Shown here one piece after another: positions 6,797 to 6,801 of a stretch of 6,801 bases of DNA. This DNA comes from an uncultured Clostridiaceae bacterium (lineage in GTDB: Bacteria > Bacillota > Clostridia > Clostridiales > Oxobacteraceae). The position numbers and the translations under genes were made by a program. Within the stretch, counting starts at the first letter, position 1. The number at the start of each line of letters is the position of its first letter. The notes beneath the pieces are model-generated. The model was not told the origin of the DNA. It saw only the letters and a list, made by a program, of their open reading frames with translations, and made no database searches. Where the stretch lies: NCBI GenBank assembly GCA_937900065.1, contig CALCDS010000352.1, forward strand, positions 1 to 6,801, given 5' to 3'.

Positions 6797-6801
6797 AAAT
6801 A

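Noticed and set aside
1..6801. CRISPR arrays, tRNA or rRNA genes, insertion sequences, phage or defence genes
   Set aside because: No regularly spaced repeats, no cloverleaf or rRNA-like stretches, and no transposase, integrase or defence domain in any frame I read.

Overview
The window looks like ordinary chromosomal DNA of a low-GC, Gram-positive, anaerobe-type bacterium (Firmicutes, probably a clostridial lineage). The grounds are AT-rich sequence with heavy use of ATA for isoleucine, purine-rich Shine-Dalgarno sites (GGGAG, GAGGAGG, GGAG), a LevR-type sigma-54 activator with PTS domains, and a ClpE-like unfoldase with an N-terminal zinc finger. I cannot name the species.

Layout. (1) Positions 1-2020, minus strand: one uninterrupted reading frame that runs off the left edge. 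It encodes the first 673 residues of a LevR-family, sigma-54-dependent, PTS-controlled activator (winged helix, AAA+, PRD, EIIA-Man-like domain, then cut). (2) 2021-2257: a divergent intergenic region. (3) 2258-3805, plus strand: a 515-residue FAD-dependent oxidoreductase fused to a C-terminal Rieske [2Fe-2S] domain (YhfW-like). (4) 3871-4143, plus strand: a 90-residue acylphosphatase with a GTG start and a strong RBS. (5) 4144-4513: 370 bp with no gene, holding a GC-rich terminator-like hairpin, possible further RNA pairing, a short direct repeat and an extended -10 promoter. (6) 4514-6796, plus strand: a complete 760-residue Clp/Hsp100 ATPase of ClpE type (C4 zinc finger, two AAA+ modules, UVR-like middle region, IGF ClpP-docking tripeptide). 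The last 5 bases hold nothing recognisable.

How they relate. These are three or four separate transcription units, not one pathway. The activator would normally switch on a mannose-family PTS operon from a -24/-12 promoter; no such operon or convincing promoter lies here, so its target should be beyond the left edge. The oxidoreductase and acylphosphatase are 65 bp apart and may be partly co-transcribed, although a fair promoter sits between them. The Clp ATPase stands alone: no ctsR, mcsA or mcsB neighbour and no recognisable CtsR or CIRCE operator upstream. I found no CRISPR array, tRNA, rRNA, insertion sequence or phage gene, and no clearly undescribed multi-gene system. The points most worth checking are the possible alternative RNA folds at 4151-4226, the unusual leader of the oxidoreductase gene, and the control of the stand-alone ClpE-like gene.
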